DNA from: IDS-8 sp964491485
Lineage (GTDB): Bacteria > Pseudomonadota > Gammaproteobacteria > Steroidobacterales > Woeseiaceae
Reading direction: 5' to 3'
Assembly (NCBI GenBank): GCA_964491485.1
Contig: CAZBGV010000161.1
Span: 1 to 7,264, forward strand
Length of the DNA: 7,264 nucleotides
Below the pieces are notes generated by a model. The model made no database searches. It saw nothing but the letters and a program-made list of their open reading frames with translations, and was not told the DNA's origin. Shown piece after piece: positions 1 to 6,297 of the stretch (position 1 is the stretch's first letter; each line of letters begins with the position of its first letter). Both the position numbers and the translations under genes were made by a program.

Positions 1-7
1 ACCTTCC
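1..7 (-). promoter_or_regulatory. Shine-Dalgarno-like run for a gene beyond the left edge
   Basis: Read on the minus strand, the bases directly after the DUF4390 stop codon (TAA) are GGAAGGT, a purine-rich ribosome-binding-site-like run. Its position suggests that another gene of the same operon starts within about ten bases beyond the window. In relatives the gene after DUF4390 is often an NtrY-type sensor kinase, but nothing in this window shows that. Confidence 0.35.
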
Positions 8-613
8 TTATCGTTCGAGGGACCATTCGAACCACTCGCTCTTCAGCTGCCAGTCGTCGCGCCAGAAGAACAGGAGCCTCAGGGGTGCGGGATACTGCTG
101 CGTGCTCAGCACGGCCTGCAGGCGCATGCGATAACTTGCGTCCGGATCCAATATGGACAGGTCTAGCACCGGCAGGTCCTGGATACGACCCAGGTTGTTG
201 AGCGCCGAATACAGCGTGGCGAACGAATCCTGGTCGCCGCTGTTCAGGTTGCTCACGATGTAGCGCTCGGAGAGCGGCCGGTACTCGAGCTGGTAGCGCA
301 GCGTGAGCTCCGCGTCGGCCGGATCCGGCAGGAACCGCCGCTCGCGGACGACCTCGAGTGTCAGCTCGATGGTCAGCGGCACGCCGTTGTCGAGCGCGGC
401 GAGCGCGTCGTCGGAGAGGACGAGCTGCAGCCGGGCATCGAGCCAGATGATGCCGTCCCGCACGGACGTGGACGCGGAGCGGACGTCGAAATACCCCTGG
501 CGGTCCACCTGGTCCTGCGCCGCCGCCTGCACCACGGCGAGCAGCGTGACCGCAACGGCGAGGCTCCGCAGCAGGCCGCGCCCGCGCGGCGCCGCGTTTC
601 CTGTTCGCGTCAT
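8..613 (-). CDS. DUF4390 domain-containing secreted protein
   Basis: This is a 201-residue protein of unknown function, last complete gene of the def-fmt-rsmB operon. Residues 1-16 are arginine-rich, followed by a hydrophobic stretch (LLRSLAVAVTLLAVVQAAA) and a plausible signal peptidase I site near residue 33 (AAA before QDQ), so export to the periplasm is likely. The mature part is predicted to be mostly beta-strand and ends in the aromatic segment FFWRDDW...SEWFEWSLER, which fits the DUF4390 family; the family is commonly found just after rsmB. The start at 613 lies 7 nt after the rsmB stop, with GGAG only one base upstream. An in-frame ATG at 646 would add 11 residues and overlap rsmB by 26 nt; neither start has a well-spaced ribosome site, so re-initiation from rsmB translation is likely. 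Family call moderately sure; function unknown. Confidence 0.8.
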   Translation of the reverse strand: MTRTGNAAPRGRGLLRSLAVAVTLLAVVQAAAQDQVDRQGYFDVRSASTSVRDGIIWLDARLQLVLSDDALAALDNGVPLTIELTLEVVRERRFLPDPADAELTLRYQLEYRPLSERYIVSNLNSGDQDSFATLYSALNNLGRIQDLPVLDLSILDPDASYRMRLQAVLSTQQYPAPLRLLFFWRDDWQLKSEWFEWSLER

Positions 614-620
614 GCTCCGG

Positions 621-1952
621 TCAGTGCGTTTTTTCCAGGCAGGCATAGTAAAAGCCGTCGAGACCCGCCTCGCCCGGCAGGATCTGGAACCCGCAGGCGC
701 GGCGATACATTAGATCGCGGATGTTGCGATCTGGCAACACTGTTGCCTCGGAGGCCGCCGGGCATGCGGCCAAAAAAGCGCCGACCACGGCTTCGTTCTC
801 CTCCGCCAGCACCGAGCACGTGACGTACAGCAGCCTGCCGCCGGGGGCGAGCAGCGGCCACAGCGCCTCGAGCAGGCGCCGCTGGCGCCCCGCGAACGGC
901 GCGATGTCGCTGTCCCGGCGCAACAGCTTGATGTCGGGATGGCGCCGGATGACGCCCGTGCCCGAGCACGGCGCATCGAGCAGGATGCGCCCGAAGGCCC
1001 GGCCGTCCCACCACTCCTCCGGCGTCGATGCATCGGCGGCGCGCAGGGTTGCAGCGAGCCCGAGCCGCGCGAGCGTCTCCCGCACCCGCTCGAGCCGCGC
1101 CGGATCGCGATCGAGCGCGAGCAGCTCGGCGCCGGGCCCCGCGCACTCGAGCAGGTGCCCGGTTTTGCCGCCCGGCGCGGCGCAGGCGTCGAGGATCGGG
1201 CCCGCCACGCCGCCGGCGAGCAACCACGGCGCGGCGAGCTGGGCCGCCGCATCCTGCACCGAGACCCGGCCTTCGGCGTAGCCCGGCAGCGCCGCGACCG
1301 GCCGCGGCGGCTCGAGCCGGATCGCGGCGTCGAAGCCGGGCAGGCGGTCGATCCTGAACGGCTCCGGCGACGGCGCGCGCTCGAGCTCGGCCAGCCAGGC
1401 TTCCACCGGCTGGCGGGCCCGGTTCACCCGCAGCCACATCGGGGCGCGCTCGTCGTTGGCCGCGAGAATCCGCTGCCAGTGCTCCGGCCAGTCGCGGCGC
1501 AGCCGCGCGATGAGCCAGCCGGGGTGGTCGTAGCGCTCCTCGTCGCCGGCCGGCGGCTGTGCGTCCAGACCGCGGCGCCGGAAACTCCTGAGCACCGCGT
1601 TGACCAGCGGCGCGTGGCGCGGCCGGCCGAGCACCCGCGCGGCCTCGACCGTGAGCGTGACCGCGGCGTGATCCGGCACGCGGAGCTCCGAGAGCTGGTA
1701 GAGGCCGACGGCCAGCAGGGATTCGACGATACGATCCTTGCGCCGGGGGGGGCGGTCGAGGAGCGCGGCGAGCCAGCCGCGCAGCCGCCAGTGGCGGCGC
1801 ACGGTGCCGTACGCGAGCTCGTGGAGCAGCGGCCGCTCCGCCGGCGGCAGGGAGGCCTCGGCCTCGGCCAGCGCGGCGTCCAGGGAGCGCCCGCCGCCCA
1901 CCACGGCATCCACTGCCCGCGCGGCGGCGGCGCGGGCCGCGGCACCGCTCAT
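621..1952 (-). CDS. rsmB: 16S rRNA (cytosine-967-C5)-methyltransferase RsmB
   Basis: RsmB transfers a methyl group from S-adenosylmethionine to C5 of cytosine 967 of 16S rRNA (E. coli numbering). The 443 residues compare with 429 in E. coli. Residues about 1-140 form the NusB-like RNA-binding domain (AARAAAARAVDAVV..., HELAYGTVRRHWRL, LVNAVLRSFRR). The catalytic Rossmann domain shows motif I DACAAPGGKT (255-264), an acidic SAM-ribose loop ALDRDPARLERV (279-290), motif IV DAPCSGTGVIRRHPD with Cys329, and motif VI TCSVLAEENE with Cys379. By family knowledge the TCS cysteine is the nucleophile and the PCS cysteine assists product release; both are present. The ATG at 1952 overlaps the fmt stop as ATGA, and there is no clear Shine-Dalgarno sequence, so translation is probably coupled to fmt. 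The open frame continues 68 codons upstream inside fmt, but that part is arginine-rich shadow sequence. Confidence 0.97.
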   Translation of the reverse strand: MSGAAARAAAARAVDAVVGGGRSLDAALAEAEASLPPAERPLLHELAYGTVRRHWRLRGWLAALLDRPPRRKDRIVESLLAVGLYQLSELRVPDHAAVTLTVEAARVLGRPRHAPLVNAVLRSFRRRGLDAQPPAGDEERYDHPGWLIARLRRDWPEHWQRILAANDERAPMWLRVNRARQPVEAWLAELERAPSPEPFRIDRLPGFDAAIRLEPPRPVAALPGYAEGRVSVQDAAAQLAAPWLLAGGVAGPILDACAAPGGKTGHLLECAGPGAELLALDRDPARLERVRETLARLGLAATLRAADASTPEEWWDGRAFGRILLDAPCSGTGVIRRHPDIKLLRRDSDIAPFAGRQRRLLEALWPLLAPGGRLLYVTCSVLAEENEAVVGAFLAACPAASEATVLPDRNIRDLMYRRACGFQILPGEAGLDGFYYACLEKTH

Positions 1953-2908
1953 GCCGGCAACACGCGCCCGGCGAGCTCGACCTGGCGCGCGAAGTCGAAG
2001 GCGGCGACGCGCCCTCGCCCTGGCCGCTGCAGCTCGAGGAGCCGCAGCGTGCCGGCGCCGCAGGCGACGTCGACGCCTTCCCCGGCGCGACGCGCGACGC
2101 CGGTGACGGTGCCGGGCAGGCCTCCCGTACCCGGCAGCGCCGCCGCCTTCCAGCACTTCACGACCTCGTCACCCACCCGGAAGCGGGCACCGGGTTCCGG
2201 GTTGTAGGCGCGGACGCGGCGGGCAAGGGTCTCCGCCGGCAGCGTCCAGTCGAGCCAGGCGTCCTCTTTCTTCACCTTGGGCGCGTAGGTCGCTCCCTCC
2301 GCCGGCTGCGGCACGGCGGCGAGCCGGCCGGCGAGCACGTCGGGGAGCTTAGAAGCCAGGAGCTCGGCGCCGAGCCGGGCCAGCCGCGCCTCCAGCTCGC
2401 CCGCCGTCTCGTCCGGGCCGATGTCGACCGCGGCGCGGGCGTACACCGGGCCGGTGTCCAGCCCCTCGTCCATGCGCATCAGGGACACACCCGTCTCCGG
2501 GTCGCCCGCGAGGATCGCCGCCTGCACCGGGGAGGCACCGCGCCAGCGCGGCAGCAGCGACGCGTGCACGTTCACGCAGCCGACGCGTGGCAGCGCGAGC
2601 ACGGCGGGCGGCAGGAGGAGGCCGTAGGCCGCGACCACCAGCGCGTCCGGCGCCAGCGCCGCGAGCTCGTCCAGCACCTCCCTATTTATAAGTGTGGCCG
2701 GCTGCCGCACCGGGATGCCGTGCGCTTCGGCGCAGAGCTTCACGGCGCTCGCGGTCAGCCGGCGCCCGCGGCCCGCGGGGCGATCGGGCTGGGTGAGCAC
2801 CGCGAGCGGGGGCATGCCGTGCGCGATCAGCGCTTCGAGGGAGGGCACGGCGAACGCCGGCGTGCCGGCGAAGACGAGCCGCGGCGTGTCCGGGCCGAGG
2901 CGGCTCAT
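1949..2908 (-). CDS. fmt: Methionyl-tRNA formyltransferase
   Basis: Fmt formylates the amino group of methionyl-initiator tRNA using 10-formyltetrahydrofolate, making the fMet-tRNA that starts bacterial proteins. The 319 residues match the usual length (315 in E. coli). The N-terminal Rossmann domain begins LVFAGTPAFAVPSLEAL; the folate-site signature is VNVHASLLPRWRGASPVQAA (112-131) and is followed by MDEGLDTGPV, giving the catalytic set Asn113, His115 and Asp151. The C-terminal beta-barrel that grips the tRNA covers about 210-319, with the joining segment AYNPEPGARF. The start at 2908 fits the family; an in-frame ATG at 2932 (followed directly by GTG and TTG codons) would add 8 residues. 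Neither has a good ribosome site at normal spacing. The gap from the def stop is 49 nt and holds a REP-like hairpin. Codons 73-76 (CTT ATA AAT AGG) are unusually AU-rich for this gene. Confidence 0.97.
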   Translation of the reverse strand: MSRLGPDTPRLVFAGTPAFAVPSLEALIAHGMPPLAVLTQPDRPAGRGRRLTASAVKLCAEAHGIPVRQPATLINREVLDELAALAPDALVVAAYGLLLPPAVLALPRVGCVNVHASLLPRWRGASPVQAAILAGDPETGVSLMRMDEGLDTGPVYARAAVDIGPDETAGELEARLARLGAELLASKLPDVLAGRLAAVPQPAEGATYAPKVKKEDAWLDWTLPAETLARRVRAYNPEPGARFRVGDEVVKCWKAAALPGTGGLPGTVTGVARRAGEGVDVACGAGTLRLLELQRPGRGRVAAFDFARQVELAGRVLPA

Positions 2909-2936
2909 CCGGTCGGCTGCCGGCAACACCATGGCA

Positions 2937-2961
2937 GGTCGCGCGCGCGGCGCGCTCCTAC
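2937..2961 (-). repeat. REP-like GTAG-headed hairpin overlapping the def stop
   Basis: On the minus strand the 25 bases read GTAGGA, then GCGCGC, loop CGC, GCGCGC, then GACC. This has the layout of the GTAG-class repetitive extragenic palindromes common in Pseudomonas and Xanthomonadaceae (GTAGGAGCG-stem-CGCGACC), which are mobilised by RAYT (TnpA-REP) proteins. The TAG of the head is also the stop codon of def. Only one copy is seen in this window, so it could be a chance GC-rich hairpin; the GTAGGAGCG head and CGCGACC tail make REP descent plausible. In the def-fmt transcript the hairpin would lie just before fmt and could affect fmt translation or mRNA stability. Confidence 0.5.
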
Positions 2962-3467
2962 AGGGCGGCAGATTGGCGGCGTTCCTTTTCCAGCCGCTTG
3001 CGGATGCGCTGGCGCTTGGCTTCGGACAGGTAATCGACGAAGAGCTTGCCGTCGAGGTGATCGATCTCGTGCTGCACGCAGATCGCGAGCAGGCCTTCGA
3101 ACTCCTCCTCGTGCCGGTTGCCCTCACCGTCCTGGAAACGCACGCGCACGCGGTTCGCCCGCTCGACCTCGTCGAAGAAGCCGGGCACCGACAGGCAACC
3201 CTCCTCGGACACGGCGACCCCGTCCTTCTCGAGGATCTCGGGATTGATCAGCACGCGACGTTCGTTCTTCTCGGCTGATACGTCCGCCACCAGCACGCGC
3301 TCGTGCACGTCGACCTGGGTCGCGGCGAGGCCGATGCCGGGCGCCGCGTACATGGTCTCGAACATGTCCTCGATGAGGCTCGCGAGCGCCGAGTCGAAGC
3401 GCTCGACCGGCGCCGCCTTCTTCCTCAGGCGCGGGTCGGGAAATTCCAGGATGTCCAGTCTGGCCAT
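2958..3467 (-). CDS. def: Peptide deformylase
   Basis: Def removes the formyl group from the N-terminal methionine of nascent proteins, the step that precedes methionine aminopeptidase. It is a soluble metalloenzyme acting at the ribosome exit. The 169 residues equal the E. coli length. All three signatures are intact: GIGLAATQ (44-51), EGCLSVP (89-95) with metal ligand Cys91, and HEIDH (133-137), whose two histidines bind the metal and whose Glu134 is the catalytic base. The basic C-terminal helix (EAKRQRIRKRLEKERR, about 149-164) fits the ribosome-binding helix of type I bacterial deformylases. It is the first gene of the minus-strand operon; the start at 3467 matches the family MAxLxIL beginning, although no Shine-Dalgarno sequence is obvious. 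The stop codon TAG is shared with a REP-like hairpin. Confidence 0.98.
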   Translation of the reverse strand: MARLDILEFPDPRLRKKAAPVERFDSALASLIEDMFETMYAAPGIGLAATQVDVHERVLVADVSAEKNERRVLINPEILEKDGVAVSEEGCLSVPGFFDEVERANRVRVRFQDGEGNRHEEEFEGLLAICVQHEIDHLDGKLFVDYLSEAKRQRIRKRLEKERRQSAAL

Positions 3468-3630
3468 GATGTTCGTGTCAAAACCTGCGTGGAGGCGTCG
3501 CTGGCAGCTCTAAATTTTTGACTTGCTTGAATAAGATAACAGACAATCGACCTCCGAGTGAGGCCTTGGGGGCGGCCTTCCCGGAAGGAACTGTGACGGG
3601 TTTGGCAGTCCCGCGAAGGTCGACCGGACA

Positions 3631-3636
3631 TATTAT
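3631..3636 (+). promoter_or_regulatory. Candidate -10 box for the LysM gene
   Basis: The plus strand reads TATTAT, a 5 of 6 match to TATAAT, overlapping the minus-strand -10 box. The initiation point would be near 3643, giving a leader of about 46 nt before the LysM gene. The nearest -35-like hexamer, TTGGCA at 3602-3607, is 23 bases away, which is too far, so support is weak. Confidence 0.3.
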
Positions 3637-3640
3637 ACCA
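3632..3640 (-). promoter_or_regulatory. Extended -10 promoter for def-fmt-rsmB-DUF4390
   Basis: The minus strand reads TGGTATAAT, a full match to the sigma-70 extended -10 form TG-N-TATAAT. No good -35 is found 16-18 bases upstream (GAAGCC or TGAAGC), which extended -10 promoters can tolerate. Transcription would begin near 3625 and leave a def leader of about 158 nt. This is prediction from consensus only. Confidence 0.5.
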
Positions 3641-3688
3641 GCGCCCGCCCCGCGGGCTTCACACGCTGAGACGGAGCGACCGCCCACT

Positions 3689-4891
3689 ATGTTCCCACGC
3701 AACGAATGCCGGAAATGCGTCCCGTTGACGGCGCTGGCGCTGGCCATGACGCTGGCGGCGTGCTCTTCGATGCCGTGGTCGGACGAGGATCGCGGCGGCG
3801 ACCGTCCGATGGCGGCGGATACCGGGCGCCAGGCCCCCTCCGCTCGGTCGCAGCGCGCCACCACCGGCGAGGTCGAGACGGCCTACGAGCCGAAGCTCAC
3901 GCCCATCGGCGGCGGGGAGGTCGCGCTCGCGGAGGATTACCCGAACCAGTACGTGGTGCAGCCGGGCGACACCCTCTGGGACATTGCTTCGACCTTCCTC
4001 AAGGATCCCTGGTACTGGCCCGAGATCTGGTACGTCAATCCCGACATCCGGAACCCGCACCTGATCTACCCCGGCGACGTGCTCTCCCTGGTATGGATCG
4101 ACGGGCAGCCGCGCATCACGATGGCCCGCGGCTCGGCTTACCGACTGTCGCCGCAGGCGCGGATCACTCCGCTCAGCGAGGCGGTCACCAGCATTCCTTA
4201 CGACCAGATCGCCGCTTTCCTGTCGGAGGGACTGGTCCTCGAGAAGGACCAGCTCGACGGCCTGCCGTACATCCTGGCCACGCGCGACAACCACCTCATC
4301 GCGGCGTCCGGCAACGACGTCTACGTGCGCGGCGGCGAGCCGGCGGCGCCGGGAACGCGCTACAGCGTGGTGCACGTCGGCGACCGGCTCGTCGATCCGG
4401 ATGACAACGAGGTCGTGGGCTACCAGGGCATCTACGTGGGCGCCGGTGCGCTCGCGCGCGGCGGCGATCCCGCGACGATCACCCTCACGGAGACCAATCG
4501 CGAGGCGCTGCGCGGCGATCGCCTGCTGCCGGCGGCCGTCAACGTCCCGCTGAATTTCTTCCCGAGCTCGCCGGATACCCGGGTTGAAGGGCGCATCATT
4601 TCGGTGGTAGATGGGGTGTCGCAGATCGGCCAGTACATGGTCGTCGTGCTGAACCGCGGCGCGCGCGACGGGCTGGAGCCCGGCCACGTGCTCACGGTAT
4701 TCCAGGCGGGTGCCGTCGTGGAAGACCGCTTCGCCGGCGGCTCGTTCTTCGGCGGCGAATCCGTCAAGCTGCCGGACGAAGAAGCCGGCACCGTCATGGT
4801 GTTCAAGGTATATGACCGCATCGCCTACGGGCTCGTCATGGAAGCGACCAGCGCCATCCACGTGCTCGACGCGGTGCGCAACCCGATCTGA
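3689..4891 (+). CDS. tsaP: LysM-domain lipoprotein, TsaP-like (type IV pilus secretin-associated)
   Basis: This 400-residue protein probably binds peptidoglycan in the periplasm. Residues 1-25 form a signal sequence ending in a lipobox (TLAAC, Cys25); Ser26 after the cysteine argues for outer-membrane rather than inner-membrane retention. A low-complexity linker (26-85) leads to a LysM domain (about 88-136: YVVQPGDTLWDIASTF...NPHLIYPGDVL). The C-terminal half includes a FlgT-C-like segment (about 298-340: VEGRIISVVDG...MVVVLNRGARDGLEPGHVL). LysM plus FlgT-C is the architecture of TsaP, which ties the PilQ secretin ring to peptidoglycan, and the homologue in Pseudomonas aeruginosa (PA0020) also sits beside def-fmt-rsmB. 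The symbol rests on architecture and context. The start at 3689 gives the signal peptide at the N-terminus, with GGAG at 3673-3676, 12 nt away; the frame upstream of it looks non-coding. Confidence 0.75.
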   Translation: MFPRNECRKCVPLTALALAMTLAACSSMPWSDEDRGGDRPMAADTGRQAPSARSQRATTGEVETAYEPKLTPIGGGEVALAEDYPNQYVVQPGDTLWDIASTFLKDPWYWPEIWYVNPDIRNPHLIYPGDVLSLVWIDGQPRITMARGSAYRLSPQARITPLSEAVTSIPYDQIAAFLSEGLVLEKDQLDGLPYILATRDNHLIAASGNDVYVRGGEPAAPGTRYSVVHVGDRLVDPDDNEVVGYQGIYVGAGALARGGDPATITLTETNREALRGDRLLPAAVNVPLNFFPSSPDTRVEGRIISVVDGVSQIGQYMVVVLNRGARDGLEPGHVLTVFQAGAVVEDRFAGGSFFGGESVKLPDEEAGTVMVFKVYDRIAYGLVMEATSAIHVLDAVRNPI

Positions 4892-4915
4892 GCGAACGTT
4901 TCGCCTGAATCCGTA

Positions 4916-4951
4916 CGCGGGCCGGTGCTCCTCACGGGGCACCGGCCCGCG
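4916..4951 (+). terminator. Strong hairpin after the LysM gene, likely terminator
   Basis: The arms GCGGGCCGGTGC (4917-4928) and GCACCGGCCCGC (4939-4950) are perfect 12-base complements. An outer C-G pair and an inner U-G, C-G, C-G run extend the stem to 16 pairs around a UCAC tetraloop. It starts 25 nt after the LysM stop. Only a short CCGTTTCGG follows, without a real U-tract, so termination may be partial, or the hairpin may protect the mRNA 3' end. It separates the LysM gene from dprA. Confidence 0.6.
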
Positions 4952-5004
4952 CCGTTTCGGCCGCAGGAAACGCCGGCGCGAGACAAGCACCGCAGGAGCC
5001 CGCC

Positions 5005-6198
5005 ATGCGGGCGACCCGGCGGCCGGATCACGGCACGCGGCAGCTCTGCACCGGGATGCCCGCGGTGACTGACCGGATCGAGCGCGCCTGGCTCGTGCTC
5101 GCCGGCGCGGGCCTCAAGGCCGCCGAGCTCGGCGCGCTGCTCGAGCGCCACGACGACGTGCGCCGTATCGTCGCGCTCCCCGGGCGCGAGCTGGCGCGCG
5201 CGGAAATCGACGAGGAGCGACGGCACGCGATCGCCTCACCCGACGAGGCGGCGCTCGAGCGCGCCCTCGCCTGGCTCGCCGCCCCCGGACATCACCTCGT
5301 GCACCTGCGTTCCTCCGCCTATCCCCCGCTGCTGCGCGAGATCGCCGGTGCGCCGCCGGTGCTCTACGTGCGCGGCGATCCCGGGGTGCTCGCGCTGCCC
5401 GCGCTCGCCATCGTCGGCAGCCGCAATCCGACGCGCGGCGGCGTGCGCAATGCCTTCGAGTTCGCGAAGCATCTCGCGGGCGCCGGCTTCGCGATCGTGA
5501 GCGGGCTCGCCGAAGGCATCGATGCCGCGGCCCACGAAGGCGCACTGGCGGCGGGCGGCGCCACGTTCGCGTGGCTGGGGCACGGCATCGACAGCATTTA
5601 TCCCGCCGCAAACCGCGGGCTTGCGGAGCGCATCGCCGCCTCCGGCGCGCTCGCCTCCGAGTTCCCGCTCGGCTTCCCGCCGCGCCGCGCACATTTCCCG
5701 GCGCGCAACCGACTCATCAGCGGCTCGAGCGTGGGCACGCTGGTTGTCGAGGCCGCGCGCCGCAGCGGCTCGCTGATCACGGCGCGCCTCGCCACGGAGC
5801 AGGGCCGCGAAGTGTTCGCGATTCCGGGCTCGATCCACAACGCGCTCGCGCGCGGCTGCCACGAGCTCATCCGCCAGGGCGCGAAGCTCGTCGAAAGCGC
5901 CGACGACATCCTTGGTGAACTCGGACCGCTGGTCGGGCATCTTATGCAAAATACGCCCGAAAACCCGCCGCCCGAGACAGGCCCGGACTCGACGGAGCCG
6001 GACTCGCGAGCCCACGACGCCGAGTACCGGCGCCTGTTCGCCGCGCTGGCGCACGATCCCATGACTCCCGACGAGATCGCCGCCCATTCCGGTTTGACGA
6101 TCGAGCAGGTTTCATCCATGCTTCTGATTATGGAGCTGGAGGGCGCAGTCGAAGCCCTGCATGGCGGCCGGTACGCGACTTTGAAGAAACGCCTTTAG
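5005..6198 (+). CDS. dprA: DNA-processing protein DprA (Smf)
   Basis: DprA binds single-stranded DNA entering during natural transformation and loads RecA on it; in non-competent species its role is less clear. The 397 residues fit the three-part form of many proteobacterial DprA proteins. The N-terminal helical region (about 20-100) is followed by the extended Rossmann fold (about 105-310), with YPPLLREI, AIVGSRNPTRGG (135-146), SGLAEGIDAAAHEGAL (166-181), IDSIYPAANRGL, FPARNRLISGSS (231-242), SGSLITARLA and FAIPGSIHN...GCHELIRQGAKLV. A proline-rich linker (about 315-340) leads to the winged-helix DprA_WH domain (about 341-397: PMTPDEIAAHSGLTIEQVSSMLLIMELEGAV). The start at 5005 is chosen because AGGAG lies 6 nt upstream; an in-frame ATG at 5056 (MPAVTDRIERAW) matches the usual family N-terminus but lacks a ribosome site. 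Confidence 0.96.
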   Translation: MRATRRPDHGTRQLCTGMPAVTDRIERAWLVLAGAGLKAAELGALLERHDDVRRIVALPGRELARAEIDEERRHAIASPDEAALERALAWLAAPGHHLVHLRSSAYPPLLREIAGAPPVLYVRGDPGVLALPALAIVGSRNPTRGGVRNAFEFAKHLAGAGFAIVSGLAEGIDAAAHEGALAAGGATFAWLGHGIDSIYPAANRGLAERIAASGALASEFPLGFPPRRAHFPARNRLISGSSVGTLVVEAARRSGSLITARLATEQGREVFAIPGSIHNALARGCHELIRQGAKLVESADDILGELGPLVGHLMQNTPENPPPETGPDSTEPDSRAHDAEYRRLFAALAHDPMTPDEIAAHSGLTIEQVSSMLLIMELEGAVEALHGGRYATLKKRL

Positions 6199-6213
6199 TT
6201 TCAGGCGAGCAGC

Positions 6214-6275
6214 CCTTCCGGGAAATGATCATCGTACACGGCAGACCCTCGCGATGATGATCGCCGACCGGAAGG
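6214..6275 (+). other. Two-tier inverted repeat between dprA and smg
   Basis: CCTTCCGG (6214-6221) pairs with CCGGAAGG (6268-6275), and GATCATC (6227-6233) pairs with GATGATC (6256-6262). The two stems are separated by 5 bases on each side, a symmetric internal loop. A second register for the inner stem exists because CGATGAT (6252-6258) also complements part of the left arm. There is no U-tract, so it does not look like a terminator. It lies in the 99-nt gap between the two genes and could be an RNA control element or a DNA binding site. Confidence 0.45.
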
Positions 6276-6279
6276 ACTA

Positions 6280-6296
6280 CCAGGAGTAGCTCCAGG
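6280..6296 (+). promoter_or_regulatory. smg ribosome binding site inside a small hairpin
   Basis: AGGAG (6282-6286) is the only clear Shine-Dalgarno sequence for smg, 11 nt before its ATG. GGAG (6283-6286) can pair with CTCC (6290-6293), with a further CC/GG pairing beyond an A-A mismatch and UAG as the loop. Part of the ribosome site could therefore be masked in the RNA. The hairpin is short, and its stability has not been calculated. Confidence 0.35.
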
Positions 6297-6297
6297 C

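Larger units (their letters stand above)
3468..3688. promoter_or_regulatory. Divergent intergenic region between def and the LysM gene
   Basis: These 221 bases separate the two divergent gene sets and should hold both promoters. Visible elements are an AT-rich patch at 3511-3540, a 13-base dyad CCTTCC-C-GGAAGG at 3576-3588, and an AT island at 3629-3638 that reads as a -10 box on both strands. The dyad would lie in the def leader and could be an operator or an RNA hairpin. I see no tRNA, riboswitch class or small gene that I can name here. Confidence 0.6.

Noticed and set aside
939..2207. Long plus-strand open frame of 422 codons opposite rsmB and fmt
   Set aside because: It lies antisense to two confident genes, is rich in Arg, Ala, Gly and Pro as expected from high-GC shadow frames, and shows no recognisable domain.
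2564..3247. Plus-strand frames opposite fmt and def
   Set aside because: Antisense to two enzymes with complete catalytic motifs; composition is typical of shadow reading frames.
3476..3481. Perfect TTGACA -35 hexamer on the minus strand just before def
   Set aside because: It lies only 8 bases before the def ATG, so any promoter would start inside the gene.
3659..4990. Minus-strand open frame of 443 codons opposite the LysM gene
   Set aside because: The plus strand has a signal peptide, LysM domain and FlgT-C-like segment; the antisense product is a low-complexity Arg/Val/Asp-rich shadow.
5236..6087. Minus-strand open frame of 283 codons opposite dprA
   Set aside because: All DprA motifs are read on the plus strand; the antisense frame has no family signature.
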